NCBI GenBank assembly: GCA_031368215.1
Contig: JANLRD010000270.1
Coordinates: forward strand, 27,547-91,546
Reading direction: 5' to 3'
Source: JANLQX01 sp031368215
GTDB taxonomy: Bacteria; Actinomycetota; Acidimicrobiia; Acidimicrobiales; JANYDT01
DNA length: 64,000 bases
Under the pieces are notes generated by a model. The model worked only from the letters and a program-made list of their open reading frames with translations, did no database searches and was not told the origin of the DNA. The number at the start of each line of letters is the position of its first letter. Position 1 is the stretch's first letter. Positions 34,364 through 41,795 of the stretch are shown here, piece by piece. The translations under genes and the position numbers were made by a program.

Positions 34364-34972
34364 GTGACCCGACTCGACCGGAACCTCTACAAGGCAATCA
34401 ACCGTCTCGCCGATCGGACCGGCTCGGCGCACGGCATCGTCCGGCTCTACGCCAAGGACGGCATCGCGGTATTCGCTGTGCTGCTGCTCGCCGCCTGGTG
34501 GCTCGGACGCACGTCGCACACACCGATCGAGAGCGTTGGCAAGGCGGTGTGGGCCGGTGCCGGAGCGTTGCTGGCCTTGGCGATCAACCAACCGATCGGC
34601 TCCGCCATCGACCGGGCCCGTCCGTACGCGGTGATCCCGGCGATGCATCTGCTCGTCGACAAGACCGCCGACTTCTCGTTCCCGAGCGACCACGCCACGA
34701 TCGCCGGTGCGGTGGCCGCGGGCCTGTTCCTGGTGAGCCGGCGTCTCGGGCTCATCGCTGTCGTCGCGGCGGTCGCCATGGCCTTCGCCCGGGTCTACGT
34801 CGGCGCGCACTATCCCGGCGATGTCGCTGCCGGGCTGCTCCTCGGTGCCGCGGTGACGCTCCTCCTCAGTGGGCTCGCCGCACTCGTGCTCGAGCCGCTG
34901 CTGCGGGCGGTCGCCCGGACACCGTTGCGACCTCTTGTCACCACACGAGACGGCGACGTGGGACTCGCGTAA
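34364..34972 (+). CDS. PAP2-superfamily membrane phosphatase
   Basis: Phosphatidic-acid-phosphatase-type enzyme of 202 residues. The three active-site motifs are in order: DRARPYAV (K/R-x6-RP type, about residue 84), FPSDHAT (about 105) and RVYVGAHYPGD (about 146). Five to six membrane helices. It removes phosphate from a lipid or isoprenyl phosphate on the outer face of the membrane. GTG 34364 start; the next gene begins 3 bp after its stop. Confidence 0.92.
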   Translation: MTRLDRNLYKAINRLADRTGSAHGIVRLYAKDGIAVFAVLLLAAWWLGRTSHTPIESVGKAVWAGAGALLALAINQPIGSAIDRARPYAVIPAMHLLVDKTADFSFPSDHATIAGAVAAGLFLVSRRLGLIAVVAAVAMAFARVYVGAHYPGDVAAGLLLGAAVTLLLSGLAALVLEPLLRAVARTPLRPLVTTRDGDVGLA

Positions 34973-34975
34973 GCG

Positions 34976-35377
34976 ATGATCCGCGTCCTGCTCATCGCGC
35001 TCGGATGCCTCGCGGCGTCATGGGTGCTGATGATCGTGCTGGCGGCGAGACTTCCGCCGGGCATCCTGAAGGACCTCGCCGGCTTCCTCCCCGCGTGCGT
35101 CACCACGATCAAGACGCTGCGCAAGGACCCGCGGGTTCCTCGACGGGCCAAGCTGGCGATCGCGTTCGCCGGGGTCTGGGTGATCTCACCGATCGACCTC
35201 ATTCCCGAGTTCTTGCCGGTCATCGGTCCCCTCGACGACATCGTCGTTGTCGCGCTGGCGTTCCGTTACGCCGCACGGCAGATCCCGTCGGACGTGCTCT
35301 TCGACGCGTGGCCCGCCGACCCGAACCTGCTCCGTCGCCTCCTCGGCTCACGCAAATCAACCATCGACGCGCCCTGA
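34976..35377 (+). CDS. DUF1232 (YkvA-like) membrane protein
   Basis: Protein of 133 residues. One N-terminal membrane segment (LLIALGCLAASWVLMIVL), then the DUF1232 signature AIAFAGVWVISPIDLIPEF followed by LPVIGPLDD, near residues 62-90. The function of the family is not known. It is tightly linked (3 bp) to the PAP2 phosphatase and probably co-translated. Confidence 0.88.
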   Translation: MIRVLLIALGCLAASWVLMIVLAARLPPGILKDLAGFLPACVTTIKTLRKDPRVPRRAKLAIAFAGVWVISPIDLIPEFLPVIGPLDDIVVVALAFRYAARQIPSDVLFDAWPADPNLLRRLLGSRKSTIDAP

Positions 35378-35614
35378 CCGCGTGCCCTCGCGTTGTTGTG
35401 TGCGCAGTCGCTCCGGGGGCTACCCGGTGCACCGAGTATCTCGGCTGTGTGGGGATGTCGGGCCGATGCGGCCGGAGGTGACGCGTCCGCCTGACCTGCA
35501 TCGCGACAGCGACCGAGGACCTACTCCACGATGAACCCGGACAGAGTCGACCAGCGCTAGTGGCCAGTTCGTCCGGATGCTTGGGCCTTGACGTGGCACC
35601 CGCAATCGGGATGG

Positions 35615-35962
35615 TCAGCTGGTTGCTGGCTCGATGATCAGCAGAGCTGCTTCGTCGTCGCCGGCGAACTCGTCGACAGCGTCGAGACCAGTTCGAAGGG
35701 TCTGCACCGCGAGCTCCGTCGCGGCGTTGCCGATGCGAAGCCAAATGGTCTTTGGCGGTTGGCCATACAAGAAGGACAGCTGACGAAAGTCAGAGTCTTT
35801 CGACACGATGGTGAACTCGTTGGTCTTGGCGAACTCCCAAAATCGCGCGGTCTTCGGTGGTATCGAGCCCGACCGACGTGACATGTACCGACCCCGGGAA
35901 GAGATCGTCGAGTTCGGGTACGAGCCTTCGAGAGAGAGATTCTGGTCGAAGAGCAGTTTCAC
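35615..35962 (-). pseudogene. DUF5615 PIN-like toxin with two compensating frameshifts
   Basis: Start MKLLFDQNLS and end (EFAKTNEFTIVSKDSDF, then PPKTIWLRIGN) fit DUF5615 PIN-like proteins well. The middle ~30 residues do not, because the family sequence (RRLVPELDDLFPGSVHV, then GLDTTEDRAI) is encoded there in another frame. Removing an extra CT from a CTCTCTCTC tract near 35928 and an extra T from the TTTT tract near 35841 restores a full DUF5615 protein. The two insertions total three bases, so the frame closes again. The overlap with the DUF433 gene (35959-35962) marks it as the toxin of that pair. Probably inactive. Confidence 0.75.
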
Positions 35963-36186
35963 GCGGTGGCGGCGAGCCGGCGCTCACGGAGCGCAGCGAA
36001 GTTCAGCGCGGCACGAACGTGGTCGACGGTCAACTCCGGGAAATCGGCCACGATCTCCCCGGTGGACATGCCACCAGCGAGGTACTCAAGGACGTCGTAG
36101 ACCGTGATTCTGGTTCCCACGAAACACGGCTTGCCGCCCCGGACCCCGGAACGGACGTCGATGAGTTGGCCGAGGTCCATGGTCAA
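35959..36186 (-). CDS. DUF433 antitoxin-like protein
   Basis: Protein of 75 residues. LIDVRSGVRGGKPCFVGTRI followed by TVYDVLEYLAGGMS and EIVADFPELT is the DUF433 core, a winged-HTH-like fold. It normally precedes a DUF5615 PIN-like gene as a presumed antitoxin and autorepressor. Here its stop overlaps the toxin start by four bases. The antitoxin reading frame is intact even though the toxin is not. Confidence 0.88.
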   Translation of the reverse strand: MTMDLGQLIDVRSGVRGGKPCFVGTRITVYDVLEYLAGGMSTGEIVADFPELTVDHVRAALNFAALRERRLAATA

Positions 36187-36303
36187 GGAAATCCACCCTT
36201 CCGCTACGGCGCCGAGGTGTGGCGAAGCCGCTTGTTCCGCGAGCAGTGCGCGCCGGTTCCGAGTGGAACGGCGAGATGAAGTTCGGTCACCGCTGGCTGG
36301 TGG

Positions 36304-36567
36304 TCAGGCGACGCTGAGATAGGCGCGGAGAGCCGTGCGCATCACGTCACTGGCGTTCGTGCCGTCCCGCTGCGCCCGCGCCTCGAGGGCAGCGCGGAGT
36401 TCGGGGTCGAGGCGAACGGGGAAGACGTCGGCAGCGGCGGTGCCGAGCGAAGGCCGTCCCGGACGGCGCCTCAGTTTCGAAACGTCGTATCCGGCCTCGG
36501 CTTCGTCGGCGAGTGCCTGGATCTCTTCGTCAGTGACGATCCTGCCGTTGTGGGTGTAGGGCTTCAT
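36304..36567 (-). CDS. CopG-like ribbon-helix-helix antitoxin
   Basis: Protein of 87 residues. The N-terminal DEEIQALADEAEAGYDVSKL segment and the C-terminal ribbon-helix-helix (FPVRLDPELRAALEARAQRD, then ASDVMRTALRAYL) match antitoxins paired with small BrnT-like toxins. The ATG at 36567 overlaps the toxin stop (ATGA), so the order is toxin then antitoxin, as in BrnT/BrnA-type systems. The antitoxin is intact while the toxin frame is broken. Confidence 0.85.
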   Translation of the reverse strand: MKPYTHNGRIVTDEEIQALADEAEAGYDVSKLRRRPGRPSLGTAAADVFPVRLDPELRAALEARAQRDGTNASDVMRTALRAYLSVA

Positions 36568-36859
36568 GTGGCCTCTCCGTAGTCTTCGAGCAGGCCAAGA
36601 AATCTGGGCCGCGCTCGCATGGCGTGAATGATGACGTGTCGGTTTCCGTCGGCGACAATGCCGACGAGTTCGATCATGTTGCCGAACGGTCGGGACCCAG
36701 GAGTGCGTAGCGCGGTGGGTGGTCATCGTCGTTGTAGTCAACGCGTGTGAGTGCGTGTGGAAAGGCATGAGCGATGTCGGCGTCGGAGATCCTGTGTTTA
36801 CGTGCGGATTGGTGAATCTCAGGTGAAGGTATCGTATTACGAAAGTCCTCGGAGGTCAA
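36564..36859 (-). pseudogene. Frameshifted BrnT-like/HQSARKH-type toxin
   Basis: The first part (IHQSARKHRISDADIAHAF and RYALLGPDRS) and the last part, in another frame (NMIELVGIVADGNRHVIIHA, then MRARPRFLGLLEDYGEAT), together make one small toxin of about 80 residues. They are joined by loss of one T in CGTTCGGCAAC near 36683, where an Arg-Phe-Gly-Asn codon run would be expected. The start codon is unclear. TTGACC (36859-36854) and TACGAT (17 bp further) form a promoter overlapping the annotated 5' end, so the real start would lie inside. Probably inactive. Confidence 0.7.
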
Positions 36860-37133
36860 GGTCGACCGCCCGATCGTCTGACCGTCGATCGGCCGCTTGC
36901 GATCGGCGGACCTGCAGGCTCGTCGTCGCGGCGTTGAACAGCTCTGACGACGCGTTCGGCGTCGGGTGGTCGAGAGTCGGTCGGTCGAGAGTCGGAGGGT
37001 GCAGCCATCGGCCGATCGCTGCGAAGAGCGTGTGACAACCCGGCTCGGGCCAGGAGTTCGACGCGGCCAGGATCACCAGACACGACTCCGCTCGCAGTTC
37101 TCGACGCCCCTCCGTTGCCGTTGGCCAGCGCGT
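36860..37133. other. Intergenic region, no gene seen
   Basis: No open frame here has convincing coding features. It contains a short tandem repeat GTCGAGAGTCGG twice (about 36969-36994). The region is GC-rich and probably decayed accessory DNA. Confidence 0.4.
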
Positions 37134-37179
37134 GGTTGTTCACTCAGTCGCTTGAACACAAGGCGACCCAGGTACCAAG
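37134..37179 (+). repeat. Dispersed stem-loop repeat, copy B
   Basis: GGTTGTTCACTCAGTCGCT and GCGACCCAGGTACCAAG flank a 10-base centre. Both arms match the copy at 39009-39050 almost exactly, while the loop is different. The arms pair through GTCGCTT/AGGCGAC. It lies 41 bp upstream of the APH-like kinase gene. Confidence 0.65.
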
Positions 37180-37219
37180 TTCCCCCACTGTGCGGCGCGC
37201 CCTCGAGGTACGGTGCGAC

Positions 37220-38017
37220 ATGGACGAAGTGTTGGCCGGTGGGGTCGCGAATGCCGGGTCGGTGCGGCGTCGAGGTGATGTCGTCATTCGTCCGCGCACA
37301 GAGCATTCGTCGACGATCCATGCGTTCCTACGCGCGCTTTGTACCGTTGGGTTCACCGGGGCGCCTGAGCCGATCGGGTTGACCGATACGGAGGAGGAAC
37401 TGGGGTTCGCGGAGGGCGACGTTGCGCTGCCGCCGTATCCGGCGTGGGCGCAGACCGACGATGCGTTGGCATCGGTGGCACGGTTGCTTCGACGCTTCCA
37501 CGACGCATCGGCACGGGTCTCGGCGCCGTTCCTGGGCGACGTGTGGAGTGATGCGTTCGGAGCCCCGTCGGCGGAGGCCACGGTGATCTGTCACCTCGAC
37601 GTGTGCCTGGAGAACGTGGTGTTCCGCGACGGTGTTGCCGTGGCCCTGCTCGACTTCGACTTCGCTGCGCCAGGTAATCCGCTCGACGACCTCGCGTCGA
37701 TGGCCCGGATGTGTGTGCCGGTCGACGATGGAGTGCGTCGGGAGCAGCTGGCGTGGGCGTCCGTCGATGTGGGACGGCGGCTGCGGGTGGTGCTCGATGC
37801 CTACGACGCGTCGGTGACGGATCGTGCGACGTTCATCGATCGCCTCGACCGGTCGATCGTGTTGGCGGAGCGGTTCGTGCGGACGAGGGTGGAGCGAGGC
37901 GAACCGAACTTCGTGGCGATGTGGGATGCGTTCGGCGGCGAGCAGCGCTTCACCCGTCGACGTCAGTGGTTCGACGCGTGTCGTGAGGAGTTGCGCGACG
38001 CAGTGGTTGGGAGCTGA
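37220..38017 (+). CDS. APH-like phosphotransferase family protein
   Basis: Kinase-fold protein of 265 residues. VIRPRTEHSSTIHAFLRAL near residue 20 corresponds to the N-lobe. The catalytic loop reads CHLDVCLENVVFRDG (about 126-140), with Asp in the usual place but Leu instead of Gly after the His. It is followed by ALLDFDFAAPGNPLDDLASM, where D-F-D binds metal. This matches small aminoglycoside-phosphotransferase-family proteins of actinobacteria. ATG 37220 is used; the frame is open further upstream through the dispersed repeat but without family sequence. Confidence 0.82.
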   Translation: MDEVLAGGVANAGSVRRRGDVVIRPRTEHSSTIHAFLRALCTVGFTGAPEPIGLTDTEEELGFAEGDVALPPYPAWAQTDDALASVARLLRRFHDASARVSAPFLGDVWSDAFGAPSAEATVICHLDVCLENVVFRDGVAVALLDFDFAAPGNPLDDLASMARMCVPVDDGVRREQLAWASVDVGRRLRVVLDAYDASVTDRATFIDRLDRSIVLAERFVRTRVERGEPNFVAMWDAFGGEQRFTRRRQWFDACREELRDAVVGS

Positions 38018-38049
38018 TGCCGACCTTCGCCGGACACGAGCAACGAGCG

Positions 38050-38553
38050 CTACGAACTGCGTCGGCGATCGATCTCGTTCTGCAAACGACGAAGGGCGGG
38101 CACGGCGATCCGATCTTTCGGACGGTCGGCTGCCTCCTTCGATCGGATGATGTCGGCCAGCGAGGCAACCGTGGTCGTGGTACCGGTCACGTCGATGACG
38201 ACAGCGCTTCGACGCAGATCGGTGTAGCCCTTTGTCCCAGCGGGGATGAACGCAATGTCGAGATCGCCGAAGTCGGTCGTGAGGTTCCACATGTCCGCCT
38301 TGGCGAGCGACGTGGCGTCGTGCGCGAAGGGCAGTCCGTCAGGCACCGCGTCGGACCGGATGCCCGCGTGGAGGGCGCGTAACGCATCCGAGAGCCGGGA
38401 AAGGTTCGCCGTTCCTCTCGCGGGTGTGATGTCGAGATCGGTGGTGACCATGTCCGATCCGTGAATGGCTGCAGCGAGGCCGCCGATGAGGACGTAGTCG
38501 ACGCCGTGCTCGGCGAGCACCGCGAGAATCTGCTCCGGTCGGAACTCGGTCAT
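38050..38553 (-). CDS. Nucleotidyltransferase (MNT/AbiEii-like) protein
   Basis: Protein of 167 residues with a minimal nucleotidyltransferase core: VLIGGLAAAIHGSDMVTTDLDI near residues 21-42 gives the GG-x8-9-T-x-D-x-D motif, and DLDIAFIPAG near 107 the third carboxylate. The C-terminus has a RSKEAADRPKDRIAVPALR helix seen in DUF6036-like proteins. Its ATG overlaps the stop of the HTH gene (ATGA). HTH plus nucleotidyltransferase pairs occur as toxin-antitoxin or phage-defence modules, in which the transferase inactivates a partner RNA or protein. Confidence 0.82.
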   Translation of the reverse strand: MTEFRPEQILAVLAEHGVDYVLIGGLAAAIHGSDMVTTDLDITPARGTANLSRLSDALRALHAGIRSDAVPDGLPFAHDATSLAKADMWNLTTDFGDLDIAFIPAGTKGYTDLRRSAVVIDVTGTTTTVASLADIIRSKEAADRPKDRIAVPALRRLQNEIDRRRSS

Positions 38554-38891
38554 CGACGTTTCGCCGTGACGCGTCCCGTTGCTGCCATCGCATCGCGACC
38601 GGCCAATACAAAGCGCGCTGATGAAACGGCGCGCCGCCAGCGGTCGTCGACAGTGAGATCGAGACTGCCCCGGATCGTCGCCAGCTCGACCGGATCGGGC
38701 TCGACGATCGACACGTCGAGGGTGAGGCCGCAGGCACGAACGATCTCGTCGACGCGGTCCCACGACGGACTGTTTTCGCCTCGCTCCAACCGGGCGATCG
38801 CCGACTGGGTGGTGCCGACGCGACCAGCGAGTTCAGCCTGCGTAAGGCCGGCCCGCCGCCGGGCGGTTGTCAGCACATCGTTCGCTCGCAT
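38550..38891 (-). CDS. XRE-family HTH protein
   Basis: Protein of 113 residues. The N-terminal HTH reads RRRAGLTQAELAGRVGTTQS then AIARLERGENSPSWDRVDEIV (residues 11-50). The rest (VELATIRGSLDLTVDDRWRR) resembles partner proteins of nucleotidyltransferase modules. The minus-strand sequence just before the ATG contains TATACT six bases away, so the mRNA is probably leaderless. It forms a two-gene operon with the downstream transferase and likely represses it. Confidence 0.88.
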   Translation of the reverse strand: MRANDVLTTARRRAGLTQAELAGRVGTTQSAIARLERGENSPSWDRVDEIVRACGLTLDVSIVEPDPVELATIRGSLDLTVDDRWRRAVSSARFVLAGRDAMAATGRVTAKRR

Positions 38892-39008
38892 TTGAGAAGT
38901 ATAGCAAATTCGTACTGTTGTGCGGTTGGCGCACCTCCGTGAGGACGAGGTGGGACGGACCTGGAGCTGCGCGTGGAGTGATGCGTTCGGCGAGCCGTAC
39001 GCCGACTT

Positions 39009-39050
39009 GGTTGTTCACTCAGTCGCTCCGGGAGCGACCCAAGTACCAAG
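39009..39050 (+). repeat. Dispersed stem-loop repeat, copy C
   Basis: CTCAGTCGCTC, centre CGG, GAGCGACCCAA with outer arms CTTGG/CCAAG (from 39006). It folds into a compact hairpin. It lies 13 bp past the stop of the membrane-protein gene at 39064 and so may end that transcript. Near-identical to 26012-26060 (reverse) and to the arms of 37134-37179. A weaker relative occurs at about 35402-35434. Confidence 0.7.
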
Positions 39051-39063
39051 AATCCCGTGGGCC

Positions 39064-39666
39064 TCATGCGCCGGCCGCGGCACCCTGCCACCAGCGCGCC
39101 GTGATCGTGACGGCGAGCCATGCGCCGATTGCTCCGCCGACCGTCCCGGCGGCGAGATCGCCCAACGTGTCGGCGTAGGTGAGGTGCAAGTTGCCGACGC
39201 CGGCCTGCATGATGTTGTACTCGGCGATCTCCCAGGCGATGGCCGCGATCGCGCCGATGCCGGTGCCGGCGATCCACACGAGACCCTGTTGACGTCGGCG
39301 GCTCTCGTCGCCGTTGAGCGACATCGTGATGCCCCACACCAACACGAACCAGTTGAGGAAGTGCAGCACGTTGTCGAAGCTCGACCAGCTGTCGAAGAGC
39401 CCGAAGGCGTTGCCGAGAGTGTCGAGGAGGAACGGCACGGTGAGGCCGATGTCGAGCCCGGGATCCCACCGTCGTCCCCGCCACCACAGCAGCGGGACGA
39501 CCAGTGCGGGGATCACGTACACCGGCAGCCGGTAGCCCATGCCCTTGCCCTCGAACCCGCCAACCTGAGGGAACGCAGCGCCGACGACCATCAGCGCAAC
39601 GAGGAGCACCTTCGCGGTAAGGAGGAGGGCGAACGTCGGCCGGGAGGGCAGTGATTCACGCGTCAT
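39064..39666 (-). CDS. Multi-spanning membrane protein, DUF2238-like
   Basis: Integral membrane protein of 200 residues with about six helices. Polar residues inside the helices (LLDTLGNAFGLFDSWSSFDN, VLHFLNWFVLVWG, EIAEYNIMQAG and LTYADTLGDLAAGTVGGAIG) resemble the DUF2238 (YjdF) family, in which His and Asp in the helices may bind metal. ATG 39666 is chosen. No operon partner. Function unknown. Confidence 0.7.
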   Translation of the reverse strand: MTRESLPSRPTFALLLTAKVLLVALMVVGAAFPQVGGFEGKGMGYRLPVYVIPALVVPLLWWRGRRWDPGLDIGLTVPFLLDTLGNAFGLFDSWSSFDNVLHFLNWFVLVWGITMSLNGDESRRRQQGLVWIAGTGIGAIAAIAWEIAEYNIMQAGVGNLHLTYADTLGDLAAGTVGGAIGAWLAVTITARWWQGAAAGA

Positions 39667-39923
39667 GAGGGCCCCCGGGTGCAAGGTTTGGCGGTGACGG
39701 AGCGCGTCTGCCGGGTCACCGCATTCATCTCGACGAGTGTGCCAGGGACGGCTCGTTGACGACGGAACGATCGACGTCAGCCGGACCAACGTGGATACCG
39801 TGAAGGGCTCGCGTCGCGTACCTCGTCGGCCGATTCTGTGTGTTTCCCGCCTCGAGTCCGGCGGTCCCGAAGCGCAGAGCCAAGGATAAGTGGTCGGGCG
39901 AGCCTGTTCGAGGCGACCTGGAC
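39667..39923. other. Intergenic region, no gene seen
   Basis: No open frame with family-like sequence on either strand. The region separates the divergent or parallel minus-strand genes and contains no clear promoter consensus. Confidence 0.35.
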
Positions 39924-40383
39924 CTACGACTCCGAGTGTGCGAATGCGCCCAGCGACCATGCTGCGACTTCCGACAGTCGGCAGCGAACGAGACCTCCCA
40001 TCCGAGGTAACACCCCGCTGTCGAGAGCAACAGATGCATCACGCAAGTGGATGAAAGCGAGATCGCTGGTATCGACCGAGAGCTTGGGCGCCTCGTCGAG
40101 ATCGTCGCCCGGGGAGTGCATCTGGCCGATCATTCGCATCGCGTCACCGAGAGCGCTTAGCGCCGAATCGTCACACAAAGCGACCCAGCTCCTCGAACCA
40201 TTCCTGTGCGTGCACAGCGGTGCCGCTTAGCCATGACCCACCGACGAGGAGTGTGACGCCAAAGGAACAACTCCGGTTGGCGAGTAGGACGTTGAGAAGA
40301 ACCTGCAGGATGGGATCCGGTGCAGCGTTGGCTGCCGGGTTCGGTCCGGGAGTTGCTTCGGAAACGACGTTGTCTGAAAACAT
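39924..40383 (-). pseudogene. GvpU-like gene broken by a GT-repeat frameshift
   Basis: The first piece (40383 to 40171) reads MFSDNVVSEATPGPNPA then DPILQVLLNVLLANRSCSFG and VTLLVGGSWLSGTAVHAQEWF. The second (40178 to 39924) reads CDDSALSALGDAMRMIGQ and ends TSDLAFIHLRDASVA and CRLSEVAAWSLGAF. Together they have the order seen in gas-vesicle accessory GvpU-like proteins: ILxxLVNLA-SFGITLxVGGxxxSG, then IHLKNA and the WRGRISEVDGFSLG ending. The frame is lost at GTGTGACG, where GTGTGTGACG would join the halves, so a GT unit was probably deleted. No other gas-vesicle gene is present. The family assignment is tentative. Confidence 0.55.
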
Positions 40384-40423
40384 GCGCCCATCATGCAAGA
40401 AAGCCTGTGACAGAACGCTGGGC

Positions 40424-40776
40424 TCAATCCGGCCCGAACAGAGTCCTCCGCCAGATCCCCGGTTCGACCATCCGCACCCCGAGCGCAAGGGCGCCTGACT
40501 TGCTTGGACTGGTCGTCGTGTAAGTGCCGCCATCGGTCCAGCTGGGCGTTGAAGTCCAGTTCCGGGCTGCGAGGCTGCGTTGACGTTCCAAAGGTGGATG
40601 ATTCGCAAGGAAGGAACGCGGGCGTGCTCTCGATACATGGAGAATCCGTGTCCCGAGCACGCCTTCAGTTCAATCGGGCACGCGACGAATCGGCCATGAT
40701 CGAGATAGGTGATGAGGTCGACCCCGCAATCTCAAAGGGGCGCGGCGACCTCGATATTCTCAGCCAAGAGGAGCAT
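40424..40776 (-). pseudogene. Broken PD-(D/E)XK-type nuclease remnant
   Basis: From ATG 40776 the frame reads MLLLAENIEVAAPL, a TGA, then DCGVDLITYLDHGRFVACP and IELKACSGHGFSMYREHARV. The D...E-L-K arrangement is the PD-(D/E)XK core of a small protein family seen near defence genes. After RIIHLWNVN the frame is lost. In another frame the typical end NWTSTPSWTDGGTYTTTSPS follows. One nonsense codon and at least one frameshift, plus the missing middle, mark it as dead. No SECIS-like hairpin follows the TGA, so it is not selenocysteine. Confidence 0.6.
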
Positions 40777-40917
40777 GGTGAGCAGTGAACGCCCGACGAT
40801 CTCCACCTGTTGTTAGTCCATGCTCGTTCGGGCCGGCGCCGTACTGTTCCTCGCAGACCGGCCAGGCATCACGTACGGAATCCACCGTGCGGATTGGCGT
40901 TGTGCTCGGGGGAATCG

Positions 40918-41236
40918 GTGCCTGAGGGCTCGATCGAGAACCCGATCCTGAACGGCCCCTACGAGGCGCCGACCCGGCACTTCGAGATCGCCAACGAAGG
41001 CGGCATCACCGGCGAAATCCTCATGGGCCGCCGCCCGAGTGAGTCGTTCATCCCGATCGCCCCCACCAAGAAGGGCAAGAAGAACAAGGCCGTCCAGGCC
41101 GCTCTCGACTTCGACGTCACCGACGAGCGCCGTGACCTGAACTCGCTGATCAACGACATCCGTGCCGAAGTCGAGCTGTGGCGGGCCCGCCAGTACCCGG
41201 GCGTCACTCCCTACACCCGCAAGCTCCTCCAGCACT
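40918..41236 (+). pseudogene. N-terminal fragment of a type III-like restriction enzyme
   Basis: From GTG 40918 about 105 residues are kept: IENPILNGPYEAPTRHFEI, GITGEILMGRRPSESFIPIA, RDLNSLINDIRAEVELWRAR and PGVTPYTRKLLQH. This is the start of the BPTD_3080-type restriction endonuclease/helicase family (about 1000 residues in full). Immediately after this point family similarity stops and the DNA is better explained by the opposing minus-strand fragment. A deletion or rearrangement has fused the head of one gene to the body of another. Confidence 0.65.
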
Positions 41237-41239
41237 GTT

Positions 41240-41646
41240 GCGATGTCGACGATCGCCGCACGGGTCTGGGCTGCCCGCTTCTCGAGCGACGCATCGGGAT
41301 CCTTCGGCGAGAACTTCGCGGTTTCGGCGAAATCGAGCACCTCGACGGTCTTCGTTTCGAGACCGGACCGCTTCAGCAAGCGCAAGAGTTCCAGGTACTC
41401 GTCTCGTTTGACTCGACGCTCGAACTGCTCGCCTCGACCAATAGCGAATGGGCTCTGCCGACGCTGGCTGTCGACTCCGAGCCGCGCCGCAAGCGCGGCC
41501 TTGTCGATGCCAGCAGCGTCCAGTGCTCGACGGGCCGAGCAGTGCGTATTGGTGACGAGCTCAGCGGTGGTGCGTGCGTTCAGCCGAACGCGAGGAACTG
41601 CGCCAGCCAATCGGCCAAGCCATCGTGCAACCTCCTCGTCCGCCAT
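41240..41646 (-). pseudogene. Truncated gene of unknown family, facing the restriction remnant
   Basis: From ATG 41646: MADEEVARWLGRLAGAVPRV, later RRQSPFAIGRGEQFERRVKR and DEYLELLRLLKRSGLETKTV, up to about RAAIVDIATVLEEL. The sequence looks genuinely coding. Past 41240 the frame stays open only because it runs antisense through the restriction-enzyme fragment. The junction of the two remnants lies within about 41225-41245. I cannot name the family; the QSPFAIGRG-x-x-FE block may be a nucleic-acid-related motif. Confidence 0.5.
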
Positions 41647-41795
41647 TTCTCGTGTCTCCAACTGGCCGGCGAAGACGTAAGTCCAACAGTCGGTCCGCCG
41701 CCGACGAAGCAGACCGTGGCCAGCCTACGGCGGCGGTGTGACAGATTGCCGAGCAGGTAGAGGACGCCGATGGAGATCGGTTGCCGCCTACTCCG

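Noticed and set aside
36856..37143. Minus-strand frames of 80-95 residues between the CopG module and the APH-like gene
   Set aside because: No motif, start or conserved pattern; overlapping frames on both strands look equally open, as expected by chance at high GC.
40732..40734. In-frame TGA in the nuclease remnant as possible selenocysteine
   Set aside because: No SECIS-like hairpin follows, the position is not a catalytic Cys, and the gene carries a frameshift as well.
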